The notes under the pieces are model-generated. The model ran no database searches, was not told where the DNA came from, and saw only the letters and a list, made by a program, of their open reading frames with translations. A stretch of DNA of 64,000 bases from positions 132,373,990 to 132,437,989 of the forward strand of contig CP136067.1 of the NCBI GenBank assembly GCA_032622095.1, in the 5' to 3' direction. This stretch comes from Siphonodentalium dalli (Eukaryota > Mollusca > Scaphopoda > Gadilida > Siphonodentaliidae). Both the position numbers and the translations under genes were made by a program. Of the stretch, positions 48,924-62,300 are shown in pieces; position 1 is the stretch's first letter; every line of letters starts with the position of its first letter.

Positions 48924-49369
48924 GAAGGTAATCAATCCGATTCGATGGTCCCCATGTCATCAGAGTTCCAACAACAACAACAACATTTTTTTAAATGCTG
49001 CTTCAGTTATCAGAATCGATTAATTGCCCAAAAATAATGCTAACCACAGTCATCTATGGTATAAAATTGCCCAAAACCTGTTATTTATCAACATTTTGGT
49101 CAACGAAATTTTGCCAGTTTGTCAAATATCAGACATAAAAACGCCACTTGATTTTAGAGTTATTCTTCTTCATCCGCAATTTGGTCATAAATTCCTCTCG
49201 TCGACTGTTTACTGGGCCACTTGAAATAAAACTAATTGATTTCAAACATCGATATCTGATCACTCTGAGCTTTGATGGGTGGGTTCCTCGATTCGAATCA
49301 AATATGTTTTACCCCCGAAGCCAAGGAATTAGTAATTTGCGAGCGTTAATTCGGATTGGGTATCTTTAA
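48924..49369. mobile_element. TIR element, GGTACTCAATC family, copy 2
   Basis: Diverged ends GAAGGTAATCAATCCGATTC and TCGGATTGGGTATCTTTAAA. Same internal landmarks as copy 1. Confidence 0.65.
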
Positions 49370-49601
49370 ACTATATATCGGTATGATACTATCCTTGTTT
49401 TGATATATTTCGGAACCCCAGTGTAGTGCACATCTCAATGTCGTACGGCTTCTCGAAACTTGTCTAAATATATATATGATACACAATGATCTATTACAAA
49501 AGATAACATTCCAATCAGTGTTCCAATATATGAAGAAAATGTCAATAAATGAAGAGCAGTTCTACATATGTTGAATGTCCGTATCCCGGGTCTGTATCCT
49601 A

Positions 49602-50011
49602 AGGGTACGTTCATACACTGGCAAGTTTGCACGGTATGGTTTGTAGGCATTTTGTCGTGAAAACGATATGGTGCCAGAATATGAACATAAAGTGAAGCTG
49701 TACCAGAGCTAACTACGTCAGAAGTAAAATCTCTGTAGTTCCACCTGTATAGCGATGCTACCGGAATTTGCCTGTAAATAGCATGCAATTATCTTGCATG
49801 AATAAATCATACAGGTATTTGAAGGCAAATTCCAGTAGCACCGTTACAAGTTGAACTATATAAATTTTACTTCTCATGTCTTTCGCTTTGGTAACAATGC
49901 GAGTTATGTGCATGTTTCCGTTCATATTCTGGTACCATGTCGTTTTCTATGACGAAATTCCCGCAAAAAACTTACCGTGCAAACTTGCCAGCGTATGCAC
50001 GTACCTTAACG
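49602..50011. mobile_element. TIR element downstream of the lectin gene
   Basis: Ends AAGGGTACGTTCATACACTG and inverted CGTATGCACGTACCTTA. GGCAAGTTTGCACGGTA / TACCGTGCAAACTTGCC follows inside, and a second inner palindrome has GCAAATTCC(A/G)GTAGCA arms. Probably overlaps the lectin 3' UTR. Confidence 0.65.
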
Positions 50012-50170
50012 CACTTGTGACTGGAACACGGAGTAGAATAAACAACTGCATGTTGCAAGCACTGGACATTCTGTGACTGTTCATAGTCTTTCGTCTGAGA
50101 GGTTGCAATATCTATTCGTCCCATATGTCTTCACGAGCTCTGTCCTTCCTATCACCTGCTGGTCCTCTCG

Positions 50171-50385
50171 TCACATCTCGCAAACGTACATTACCAAGGT
50201 CGAATCGCATTTACCGTCCCACATCCTGTATTCAGATACGTATTTAGCGTACCACATTCCCATGCAATCATCTCCCCCATAAGTGGGATCACTACCGCCC
50301 CATTCAAACCATGGGATGGGATCTCCATTCCAGTCCCGCATAACATCGGTGCTATCCATGTCCTTACCATCAATCCACAGATTAC
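50171..50385 (-). CDS. Lectin gene exon 6: second half of C-type lectin domain, stop
   Basis: Acceptor GTATTAACAG/GT opens residues 315-384, ending YVCEM-TGA. It has NLWIDGKD (WIGL-type core), PWFEWGG, DDCMGMW (third-last cysteine) and MWDGKC, where canonical lectins read WND. The 3' UTR would run into the terminal-repeat element at about 49602-50011. Confidence 0.8.
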
Positions 50386-53300
50386 CTGTTAATACAAAGT
50401 TACCTTTCAAATATTTAGATCTGTTCGAGTGCATATTTGTTCCGATAGGCGTACCGCTAATTAGATGGTTACCGATACATATTACATTATAATAACATAA
50501 AATCACCCGTATGCTACTAAATAATGAACTCTTTATAAAGTTTTTTTTTATTTGTTTAATTTACATCAAACTTAAGAATCGTTTCTAAATAGTGCACTCT
50601 TTATAAAGATGTTTTGTAGTTGTTTAATTCGCATCAAACTTAAAGGTACTAAATCCGATCAGACGGTCCCCATACCATCAAGATACAAAAACAACATTTC
50701 TTCAAAATACGCTTTAGTTATCAGAATCGATTTATTGCAACAAAATAATGCTAACCACTGTCAACTATGGTATCAAATTTCCCAAAACTTTTTATTTATC
50801 AACATTTTGTTCAAGAAAATATGGCCGCGTATTATCACTAAAGTATAACGAAATTTGACCGTATTACCACTTGATTTTAGAGTTATCCATCTTCATCCAC
50901 AATTTTGTCCGAGACGCCCCCCCTTTTGACCACGTGTTTCTGGGCCACATATTATTACACATCTCAAGAAATAACAAACTTCAAAAATCGATATCTGATC
51001 ACTCTGAGCTTTGATGGATGGGTGGGTTTCTCTACTCGAATTAAATGTTTGTTACCTCCCTAAGCCAACGAAATAGTAATTTAAGAGCGTCTGGTCGGAT
51101 TGATTATCTTTAAGAATCGTTACATACTTTATGTTTCATGCTACCCGTATACTACTTGACAATGAACTCTTTATAACGATTTTTTAGCCTGGGTACTAAC
51201 TTAAAAATTTAACGCACCCTAACAAGTCCTTAATATGTCTTTAAAGATCGGTTCGAATCGAATTTAGTGCACTCGATTAGCAAATTTCGTATAAACTTGC
51301 GACTCATTAGAGATCCTCTATAAATTGGTTTCGTCATATCAAATCCAGTCGTAAGTCGGGATTTTTTTTACCCTGTGCCAATGCATTTTCTTATATATGC
51401 GAGTCGACCATAGGTCGCCTCGCATATATAAGAGAATGCATTGGCCTGACAATTTTTTATCATTTGTTTTTAAATAATTGTTTCTTACAATTTTTAGGAC
51501 ATCAAATAAAAAACATCCATTACCCTGCAGGGAGCCCCACACATATATAGAAGCATATAGAAGAGTGTCGTCTGTTTATGTTTGTCTGGGGCTCTGTATG
51601 GGTGAAATTATAAAATTGTTAAAGAATACAAGAAAAAATTATTAAAATTGTAAAAAATTGTTAGGCCAATGCATTCTCTTATATATGCGATGCGACCTAT
51701 GGTCGACTCGCATATATAAGAGAATGCATTGACACAGGGTAAAAAAATCCCGACTTACGACTGGATTTGATATGGCGGGTAACAATTGGTTCCGTCATAC
51801 AGGCAATTGTAACTATAAAAGGTAAGTGTAACTATAATAGTTGAACATGTATTAAAAGTAAATGAATTACTGACTCGGATCTACGTGGCCCCATAACACC
51901 AACAGGTCTGCAAACTCATCCAGCATTTGGCGACTTTTTATCGTGATGAGATGAGCGCCATCAGATTGACAGTTGCGTCGAGCGGTTGAGCTAGTAACAG
52001 CTGAAGGAACGTATTTCAGTTCGTGTGGTTGACCACCAAGGATATATGTGTTATATCTGACAGCCCCTGGAACAATGTAAAACGAAATTCATAACTCACT
52101 TTCTTGTTTTATTATATGTACAAAATGTTTTGTAAATTTCAGACCAATATCATAATGGGCATTGGTATAAATCTTCATCATGCCAGTATACATTTTCTAC
52201 CATGGGTGAAATGTTTCTCACCCTCACAATATGATAGGTATGTTCGAATTATGATAAAAAAATTTGCTTTAAAACAGAAAAATAACCATTTTTTCATGTA
52301 GGTCGACAGAGAGTTTGACAGGAAATATTTAAAAACTACATACTGCATTATCTATGCTATGAAACCAACTAGGGTATGTGCTCAGTCTACCATCTGAAAT
52401 CATGACTGTATAAATAAAAAAAAATTCATTGCATATTTATTTTTTTGGCATCCATTTGCAAGAATATTTTTTTTTTTAATTCACCAATTGCCTTCTTAAT
52501 CAGTTATACACATCGATATACTACATCATAGTTACATTTATTTGAAATGTGAAGAGGTTGTGATGTCAAATGTATGGGCATTTTTCAATAAAGTAGCCGA
52601 TTTCGGTAATAACAAATAAAAACAAATATGTTTCCACAAGATTACATTTATGTCCGTTTTCCGTGGTTAGAGAAATGGGTAAGACAAGAAATAAGTCGGG
52701 TGCCATCGATATCGTCCCCTTGTAAGGTGCTGTGTTTATGCCCCAAACGTATGTATTGTCCCCACCTTTACTGTTAATTGTCTGTATATGGTTTTTGTGT
52801 GGCCTCCAGACCTAAATTATTTGTTGTACATTATTCAAATATAATTTATTTCTCAAAGGTACATTCAACAGTTAACAAATAAATATATAATCATATCAAT
52901 ATAACTGTCAACGAGAAAACAGTTTTGATAGTATGCGTAGAGAGTCATTGGAGATATTTAAACCATTTTACGATTGCGAATAGTCTTGATTACTCAGATA
53001 TATATCGGCGCTTCTAATCATTCTTGAAATGTATACTTGCATAATTACAATGTTCATTACTTAGGAACACAACTGTAAGGGCGCGTACACATCACAGCAC
53101 ATTTTCCTATACAATGGAGATAATCATTATAGCTCGGTAAGTTCTGTGCCCCTCTCCTCATCCCTGACGGGGACGACGCCACAATGCAACATATGTATCC
53201 CTAAACCACAACATGATACTCTTACCTATACCACAGAGATGACCAAATATAAGTTTGGTAGAAACCGCCAACAATAAAAGTGTTCATTAACTCTGATGCA

Positions 53301-56300
53301 ATTTTTCCCACCGTCCCTGATTCGAGCGGTGCGCCATTTATGTATCTGTAAACGAAGTATTACAATTCTATGTACTAGAGACCTTTCGCAAAATCACGAA
53401 TACGATTACGGATGGAAATATCACACCAGTATAATACGGCCAAAATTAGATTTTTACGCACGGAGGTTCTTATGTGAGACGTAATATACCCCACTCAGTT
53501 AATTATGTGCAGATGTGTCAATAATTAGCTTAGGGACGCTATAACATTCTCCGTTCTTACATAATTACCTGTTATCAATAAAATATGTTGCAAGAAAATA
53601 TCTGCAAGAAAATATCAGGTACAATTGTACTCTGATATTTTCTTGCTGCAAAGATTACGCCCGTGAGAAAGCGGCGGGTTATATTGCATTGATTGAGCTC
53701 AATGTGACTAGTGTTAGTCGTGTTTGTTGAAGTGAATTACTGCGGACAAACAACCTATAGTCCATATCGAATATTCATAGAGTTATAAAGTATTATGGAA
53801 AATTTTAAATGCCACCTATTTTAACGAGAAAGGAACGCGCCCTCGTCGTTGGAGTAGGGATGTGTGTTCTTGATGAACACACGAAACGACATCTAAACAG
53901 ACGTTGGTGTGTTCGGCCCTGGGCCACATCCCACATGGAAGAAGGGCGAGGAGCCGCCAACAATTTCTTATTCGAAACGTACATACAGTCCAAATTAAAG
54001 TAAAACAACTAAGTCAAGGCATGTGAGGTACCAAATTATAAAGCATCCCCATACACACATGGACGTGGCTAGAGGGTTTCCGTTGGGGGTGTCCACCTTG
54101 GGAAATTCCAACTGCACCCCCTCTGAATCAGAATCAGACCAAACACAAGTTTTCCATAAAATATTCCATGTGCACCCCCTTGCACCTCAGTGCTCTTAGG
54201 CCTAATATTAGACCATGGTTCGGCCCGGTGTGCGAAAATTTTGTAATCTTAACAAGAAAATCGCAAAATCCTACCATCTAGACTATCCTCAAGCATTGCT
54301 AGAGTTGGAAATTTCAAACCTGACACCCCACTTAGGTTGGAAAATTTACAACTGAGGACAATTCCAATGACAATGTTGACTAAATGTATGACAATATTGT
54401 TTTCTTAAATTAACTAGCAGTTTTTCACTTTTGACTGGCCATGGGGGAGGGACCAGGACACAAGCTTTCCAAGTGTTGGAAATTTCCAACCTGTCACCCC
54501 CCCTGCATGAGGTTGGAAAGTTTCCAACTGATAACAATTTCAGACCATAATTTTTTACCAAAAATAGGAAAATATGCAAATATTGGTCCAAAAAAATTAA
54601 TTCCCCCCAATAATTGTTTTGAAAATCAAACTGCAAGAACATTTTCAACCTAATGTTGGTGTGAAATTTCCAACTAATGTTTTGGCAGGTATGAAATTTC
54701 CAACTGTTGAAAATTTTGACCAAAGTTGGGGGTGAGACACCCCCCCCCCCCCGACCCCCCCCCAAACCCCCCTATCGCACGTCTCTGCACACACGTATAT
54801 ACATGTATATATATAATACATCAGCGGTTCTGACAACCAATAACAAATGGAAATACGTAGTATATTGAAACAGACGATACTATTGATGGATCATAACTCG
54901 AGCGCTTGAATTGTTACGATCATATCCCCGCGAGATTAGTTAACGGATACCGATGGCCACCTATCAAGGTGAACACATATCACCAATTGGCGATAAAATA
55001 TCAGCGCGCTGCCTTCGTCGGATATTTTCCGGTATTATTTATTTCATTGGTCAAGTAAGTCACATGGGGCATACCTGATATTTTCTTGCTGGCCATGTGT
55101 ACGCGCCCTAACTGTTTGGAATACCGTTAATAAATTATTGCAAGACGCATACACAGATTTTCCGATTACGACATCTGGCATACAGTAAAATTAAATCAAC
55201 TATGCGACATTTTTAAAGTTGTACTGTGCGAAAAAGGTGGTCCCCTCAACAATTCTCGTTTCTCGTATTTAACAAATAAAATGGTGACACATAATCAGAA
55301 AAGGCTATTTAATTATAGCTTTGGTTTGTTAGTATAAACACTACTGTAATCTACCTGGTGTTGTCGTGGTTGTAGCCGGCGTGGTTTTTGTTGTTGTGGT
55401 CGTAGTTGTCGTGGTTGTTGTTGTGGTTGATGTTGTTGTGGTTGTTGTTGTTGTTGATGTGGTTTCTGTGGTTGTAGTTTTTGTTGCGATAGTTGTCGTG
55501 GTTGTTGTGGTCATGGTTGTTGTGGTCTTTGTTGTTGTGGTTGTCGTGGATGTGGTGGTCGTGGTTGTTGTGGTTGTTGTTGTTGTTGTTATAGTTGTTG
55601 TGGTCGTAGTTGTCGTTGCCGTGGCTGTTGTAGTCCTTGTTGATGTTGTGGTGCTGGTTGTAGTCGTCGTCGTTATCGAACCTGAAACATATTTTTTTCG
55701 CTGACTGGAAGATTGTCAATCCTTTTCCACGCGCATCTAAAACATCGCGAATATGCAATTAAATTAGACATCATAACATTATATTGTGAGTTTAGTATAT
55801 TAGACATCATAACATTATATTGTGAGTTTAGTATATTAGCCATCATAACATTATATTGTGAGTTTAGTATATTAGACATCATAACATTATATTGTGAGTT
55901 TAGTATATTAGACATCATAACATTATATTGTGAGTTTAGTATATTAGACACCATAACATTATATTGTGAGTTTAGTATATTCAGGCTGAGGCCAGCCATT
56001 CAATCTTTCACGGGAATACGAACACTTGCTTTGTTTTATTAATCGGTAACATAACTCACATATTGGGTGAAAGTAATCTGCAATTGTGTGTTTACGGATG
56101 ATGTTATGGACAAAGCAGACCACATCGGCTGGTCCCACGAGAACCTGCTCACGCACGGGCTGGAGATACGGCCGCACAATATAGTTCCGCTATTAACCAT
56201 TAACTTACCAAGACTAACATTTTCTGCCTACAATAAAACGACATACACGCCCCAACATCATGCAGTTCTCGGTCTGCTAATAACCCAACATCATACATGT

Positions 56301-59300
56301 ATGTCAACTATCATAGACTATATTCACGAAGAAACAGAGGTGAATCGCTCACCAAAGCGTAACAATTAACCTTGGAAATGCCAACATCGCCGAACATGTT
56401 TGCTGTGAGTGTGGCTAACAACCAGGACCAGTCCGGACCACCCCTGCAATGATTAGGGTTGATTTAATGGACATAACTGATAGTGTGTCTCTCGATAACA
56501 GGTCCATGCAAGGACAGAAGCAAGGACGAATCGCTCACCAAAGTGACTATTAACACTGAGTCTCGCAATGCCACTATCACAGAACATGTTTAGCGTCAAC
56601 GAACCTAACAGTTCGACCAGCAAAACCACCCCTGTGGTGGCTAGGCCTGACTTTCGCTGACATCGCATGACCAAGTTCTCGGTGGACTCGCGACTGTTAT
56701 ATCTACTAAAATCACGCATGTAGACACTGCAGGGGTGGTCCGGGCTAATCCGGTCTGATCCGGGCGTAATTAACCGCACATAAGTTCATAGAGCACCAAT
56801 GTTAATTTACTCTCTCACCTTCATTCTGTACACATCGATAACTTGAACTACTCAACTGACTTGGTACACATGTCTCACCCAGATCACATATAATACCATA
56901 GCATGGCTCTCCTGGTTTCTGAAATGAGTATCAAAATGTTCAGTTGACGAGTACAGCCTACAAATATTAAGAATACGTATGTAAGTAGCGAGTACAGTTT
57001 TATAAATTATGAATTTTTTCTGCCCAGCGTAAACACTGTTTGGGGGACGCAGTTAGAAATTCTATGTTGGACGCCCACGCCCCCCCCCCCCCCGCTCAAA
57101 CAAAACATCTAGTCACGTCTCTGCTGGTATGTCCCCACCATTGCCACCAAGTCCATGCCCGGGACACGTGATATAAAGTAAAGTCAAAATCCATGCCAAT
57201 GTTTCAGTATCCTTGTTAGAAATAGACTCGTTCTCTAGTTTAAACCATACGATGAACGAGGTAATTAAAAATGGGCTCTTTAAAGCAATTCTTGTTACAA
57301 ACTTGAATCTGAGTTCTGTGTTATATCGATCGCAGCTGTAGTAATATTAATACTTTTTCATTGAGATCGGGTATAATAACCACATCCTTGTTTTTCCTTC
57401 GTGTGATAGCCGTTCGCTGGGACGCGGCGACAGGATGAGGTTGAGAGACTGAATTGTTATCTGAAACTTTCAAACTGTTGGATATTTGCAACCTGACACC
57501 GACCTAAGGATGCAAAATTGCCGACACGACTGATGATATTTCGGACCACAATTTTGACAAAGAGTATAAAATATACTACTAAAAACAATAATGTGCCCAC
57601 TAATTACTTGTTGGAAAATCAAAAAATGAGAAATTTTTCATCCTATATGTGGATGTAAAATTTCCAACTAATGTTGTGTCACGCATGCTGAAAATTTGGA
57701 CCAAAGGGGTTAGACACCCCAACACCCTGTCCACATGTCACTGGATTCAAGGGGCGTGCAGTTGGAAATTTTAAGTTGGACACCTCCCCCCCAAACGGAT
57801 ACCCTATAGCCACGTTCCTGCTTGAATCAGACACAATATCTGGAAATTCAACACGCACCAGCCTTGAGTTGTGATTTTCTAACTGGAACAGAGACCCTTT
57901 ATAAGTTTATATACACGTCCCTGTCAACATGCGTATGCAAAATTCAACCTGTGTACCACAGTGCATTCCGGAAGAAAAGTTATAGTAACGTAAGGACTCT
58001 TGTATCATCTTTAACACTTTCGTGACAGGAGGTGCGCTGTTGCAGCATTACAGATCCTGTGCCAGAACATTCTCTTATATATGCGAGTCTCCCATATTGG
58101 GAGTTTCGCATATATATGATAATGCACTGGCTTTCAAGGTCAAGGTAAATATTGTAAGGCTAATGCCTTCTCTGCATGATATATCCGAGACTCTGATATA
58201 TCCGATAGTGCATTGGCACAGGGTTTTCGCAATATTTCAGGAAGGATTATAAAAATCATGTTTATAAATAGATATAGAGTCACACAGTTTTGGGACGGGT
58301 AAGTGATTATCGCACGAGAGCGTTTCGCGCAATGATACCCCAAGATACAAAGGCTCGCGGGGTATCCTTCCGCGAAACGCTCGAGTGCGATAATCGCTTA
58401 TCCGTACCAAAACTCTTTATCACAACCCCATTCACAAATGAAATTGTTAATTACATGTATAAGAAGTTTTTTGATAAAATTTATTGTTTTGCAACAATTT
58501 TGACCTGACAAATATAAGAAATTCTCGTTGCGTCGCCTCTTGCAACGTCATGGCGAAGCTTGCCACAACAAAAACGTTAGGATCACTCTATAGCTTTCTG
58601 TCGAAAATGACCACTCATTGAAAGCCACAATTGAAAGCCATTGCTTTTAGTGAGAATATATACAACACTGGGCATGTAATACATTTAAATGTAAGGTGGT
58701 CACAATAAGGATAAATGAGATAAGAATAATAAATCATTAGTAAATACACATCATGGGCACAGGGACGTGGCTAGTGGCTCTCCGTTCGGGGTGTCCACTT
58801 TGGGAATTTCCAACTGCACCCCCTTTGAATCCGACCAAACTCAAATTTTGCATGATTCCATTTTCACACCCGTTGCACCTCAGTGCTCAGTAGCCTATAT
58901 ATTCATAAGCCATGATTCTTTTTACCCGGTATGAGAACATTCAAGCTTTCCTATTGTTGGAAATATCAAACCTCATACTACCTTAGGTTGGAAAATACTC
59001 CAACTGATGACTGTTTCAGTCAACCTTTTGACCAAGCGTAGTAAAATATTTCGGTTCGGCCCGGTGTGTGAAAATTTTGAAATCTGAACAAGAAAATCGC
59101 AAAATCTTAGTATCTAGACTAGCCTCAAGCCTTCCTAGAGTAGGAAATTTCAAACCTTAGGTTTGAAAATTTCCAACTGATGACAATTCCAATGACATTG
59201 TTGACCAAATGTAGGAAAATATTGTTTTCTTAAATTAACTAGCAGTTGTTGACTAGCCACGGGGGTAGAAACAGGACACAATCCTTCCAAGTGTTGGAAA

Positions 59301-62300
59301 TTTCCAACCTGACACCACCCTAATGTTGGAAAATTTCCAACCGATGGCCATATCAGTCCAAAATTTTGACCAAAAAGGAGGAAAATATGCAAACAATGGT
59401 CCAAAACAACAAATTCCCCCAATAAGTTGTTTGAAAATCAAACTGAAGGAACATTTTCAACCTATTGTTGGTGTGAACTTTTCCAAATAATGTTGTGTCA
59501 GGTATGAAAGTTCCAACTGTTGAAAATTTTGATCAAAGTTGACCACCCCCTGTCGCCACGTCCCTGCAGGGGCATTATAACTAGTGACAGATGCATGTAT
59601 ATATTTCAAAGTCACATGTATGATCGACGCAGACCATACCACAGTGTTATGATTGTCCGAACTAAACACGTACCAATGTGGACTTCTTTGCATACTTGAT
59701 GCCTGGTCGGACTAGACCGAATGGAGTCGACCCCGCCACGCTCTCCAGCAGGTAACACGTCCTACTCTTCGAGTCGTAGGCAACCTTTTGGCAGGGATCT
59801 GTGAATATATTATAATTTAATTCACACCCTTTTCTACAACAAGTTAACCCTTTACCCAACAAACCGGCCAAAACCGGACAAATAAAGCTTCAACAGCCTA
59901 AAATATATTCGGTCTGTCTCAATAGAACCATACAAATATGGATATCATTGGAACCGGCTCCTAGACCACATTGTGATAGTTACAGTTATGCCCTGTGCCA
60001 ATGCATTCTCTTATATATGCGAGTCGACCATAGGTCGCCTCGCATATATAAGAGAATGCATTGGCCTAAAAACACTTTAACACTTTTTACCATTTTTTCT
60101 TACATTCTTTAACAATTTTATAATTTTTAATGTGTTAAGCCAATGCATTCTCTTATATATGCGAGGCGACCTATGGTCGACTCGCATATATAAGAGAATG
60201 CATTGGCACAGGGCCGTTCTGTTGGGTAAAGGGTTAATGCATACTATGTGGTATGCTACTGGTACATATAGTTATATGAGGTTGTGATGCTGTTTACATT
60301 CATTTACAATTCATTTGTTTATCCTTTCATAGTTTTTCCTACTTTAATCTTTTCTTTAACAGTTACTCATGGATGAGTAGTTCCCTTATAAATTGTTCAG
60401 ATAGTAAGTTCAACAAACGGTTATTTTTCCAACAAATGAATATTAATTCTTCTGTACTTTTATTATCTTTTAGTCCGGCTGTCTTCCACTCATATATCAT
60501 TAACATCCCTCGAAATGAATAATTGACCGTTCCAATCTATACTTTTATAACTGACTGAGAGTATCCATTTATTATAGAAAATGCATCTTTTTCCAAACAC
60601 CTGTTAATCGTAGTTGAGTTATTTTATCCATAAATGTTGGTTAGGATTACCCAAAGTTGAACTGATGTTGATCCGATAATAATCAAGACAGTTCTCTGTG
60701 CAAGCAATACATCGATATGTAACCATTAAACATCATGAACACAAAGAATTTTCTTATGTTTGGCAATAAAACGATCTAATATAGCATTAGCTAACACCAC
60801 GTGTGAATCGGTCCTGTACAGCGAGGTAGCAGTGGTTAAGCTCCTGTCAGGACACGTTTTTGATAGAAATACGTAAGCAAATGCCACACAGAGATGGAAG
60901 AAACGCGTAGCGAAGACAAACTATCTTAGCACATAGCCGAGTGAACTACAATATAACCTATGCAGGATAAATATTTTGTTTTAACACAATTTAGAGATTA
61001 CGTTGATTTTTTTTCACAATTTATGCATTCATATCCCACTTTTAACAAGAAAATACTGATTATCTTTGAACAAGCATAATATATTCAAATACACGTTGCA
61101 TAGTCCATTGGTAATTGTTCCCATATACTTGCATACTGAACGGCGAGTAATACGATTTCTGTTAATTGCTCTTTTTAAAATTAAAGAAACTGTTGAATGG
61201 TCCTGCTGGCATCAGTAGTTGCAATCTATGGCATGGTAACGGCTGCAGGTGGTCTTGTATCCCGTTGAAATTATATTAGTACAATGTATCACAATTTTAG
61301 TAGTTTTAATTTTATTATATTATATTAGAAGGGTCACATCTCCCTATTGTGAGGAAATCACACCAAGCTTGGTGAAAATAGCTTTTAAAAATATCAAATA
61401 AGTTGACAGCGCTACCCCGTCCTTAAATATAAATCATCAAAACTAACATCCAAAACATATATGTCGGCGGTGAATAAAAGTCCGAGAAAATCCATTGCCA
61501 AATTCAAAATCTGATCGATTTTGTCAACAGATTTGCCATTGATATTTGAGCTACTAACCATGCCTTAAAGTAAACTTCCTGTGCGATACAATGGTCGCTT
61601 CTGTTCCCCAGTGCATGAGTGTGAATTCAAGTCAAGCGACAACATTTTAGATACTTCTAATGGTAAGTATAAGAAATGGCGTATGGACAATTGGCGCGCT
61701 TTCGGAAAATACATACAACAAAACATTGCAGTGACTGAAGCAGAACAATAAAAGAGTTATTGATTGCAATCGGCCGCCATGTAACGTGTGTCCATTATAT
61801 CTAGCTGCTATAAGCATTTACAGTACTGCGGGGATTCTGTGTTAATATACTGATCGTGATACCGGAACCATTTTCACATGGTGTATGCAATGTGTATATC
61901 AGTGGGAATATTGTCGTGTATGTTAACAATACAAAATGTAGTACAGGTTATTGAGCGGGCTATATCTCCAATTTGAAATCCGACACTCTGGAAAAGTACG
62001 ATATGGCCAGCTTTTGCGTTCATCATGCATGTGTGCATAGAGAGTAATATATGAGTAATCACTATGGAGAAGTGTATAATCATCCAAATACCCAGCTGGT
62101 AAAGCCACCCGGATGTTTTTCCTTTTGATGGCTAATGGCGATTCTTTTTTAGATGTGCTAAATGTCATGTATATGATGACTTCCAAGAGGATATTGACGT
62201 CTGTTAAAGTTACTCAATCCGTTCAGACGGTCTCCATATCACCAAGATACAAAAACAACAACAACAACAACATTTCTTCAAAATACGCTTTAGTTATCAG

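Larger units (their letters stand above)
53079..55108. mobile_element. PIF/Harbinger-like element (lectin intron 4)
   Basis: 14-bp perfect TIR GGGCGCGTACACAT, flanked on both sides by TAA (53076-53078, 55109-55111), the 3-bp target typical of PIF/Harbinger. Sub-terminal AGAAAATATCAG palindromes lie inside. It carries a transposase-like remnant at 53809-54003 and a nested hAT-like MITE. Confidence 0.7.

Noticed and set aside
49876..50492. Plus-strand frames near 50 kb
   Set aside because: Antisense shadows of lectin exon 6 and the adjacent TIR element.
55366..55704. Val-rich 112-codon frame on the plus strand
   Set aside because: Antisense shadow of the threonine-coding exon 4; no splice or domain support.
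55351..55758. Asn/His-rich frame on the minus strand
   Set aside because: Wrong frame over exon 4; it lacks phase agreement with exons 3 and 5.
55766..55981. CRISPR-like array of 36-bp direct repeats
   Set aside because: Copies are directly abutting with no spacers, in an intron of an animal gene.
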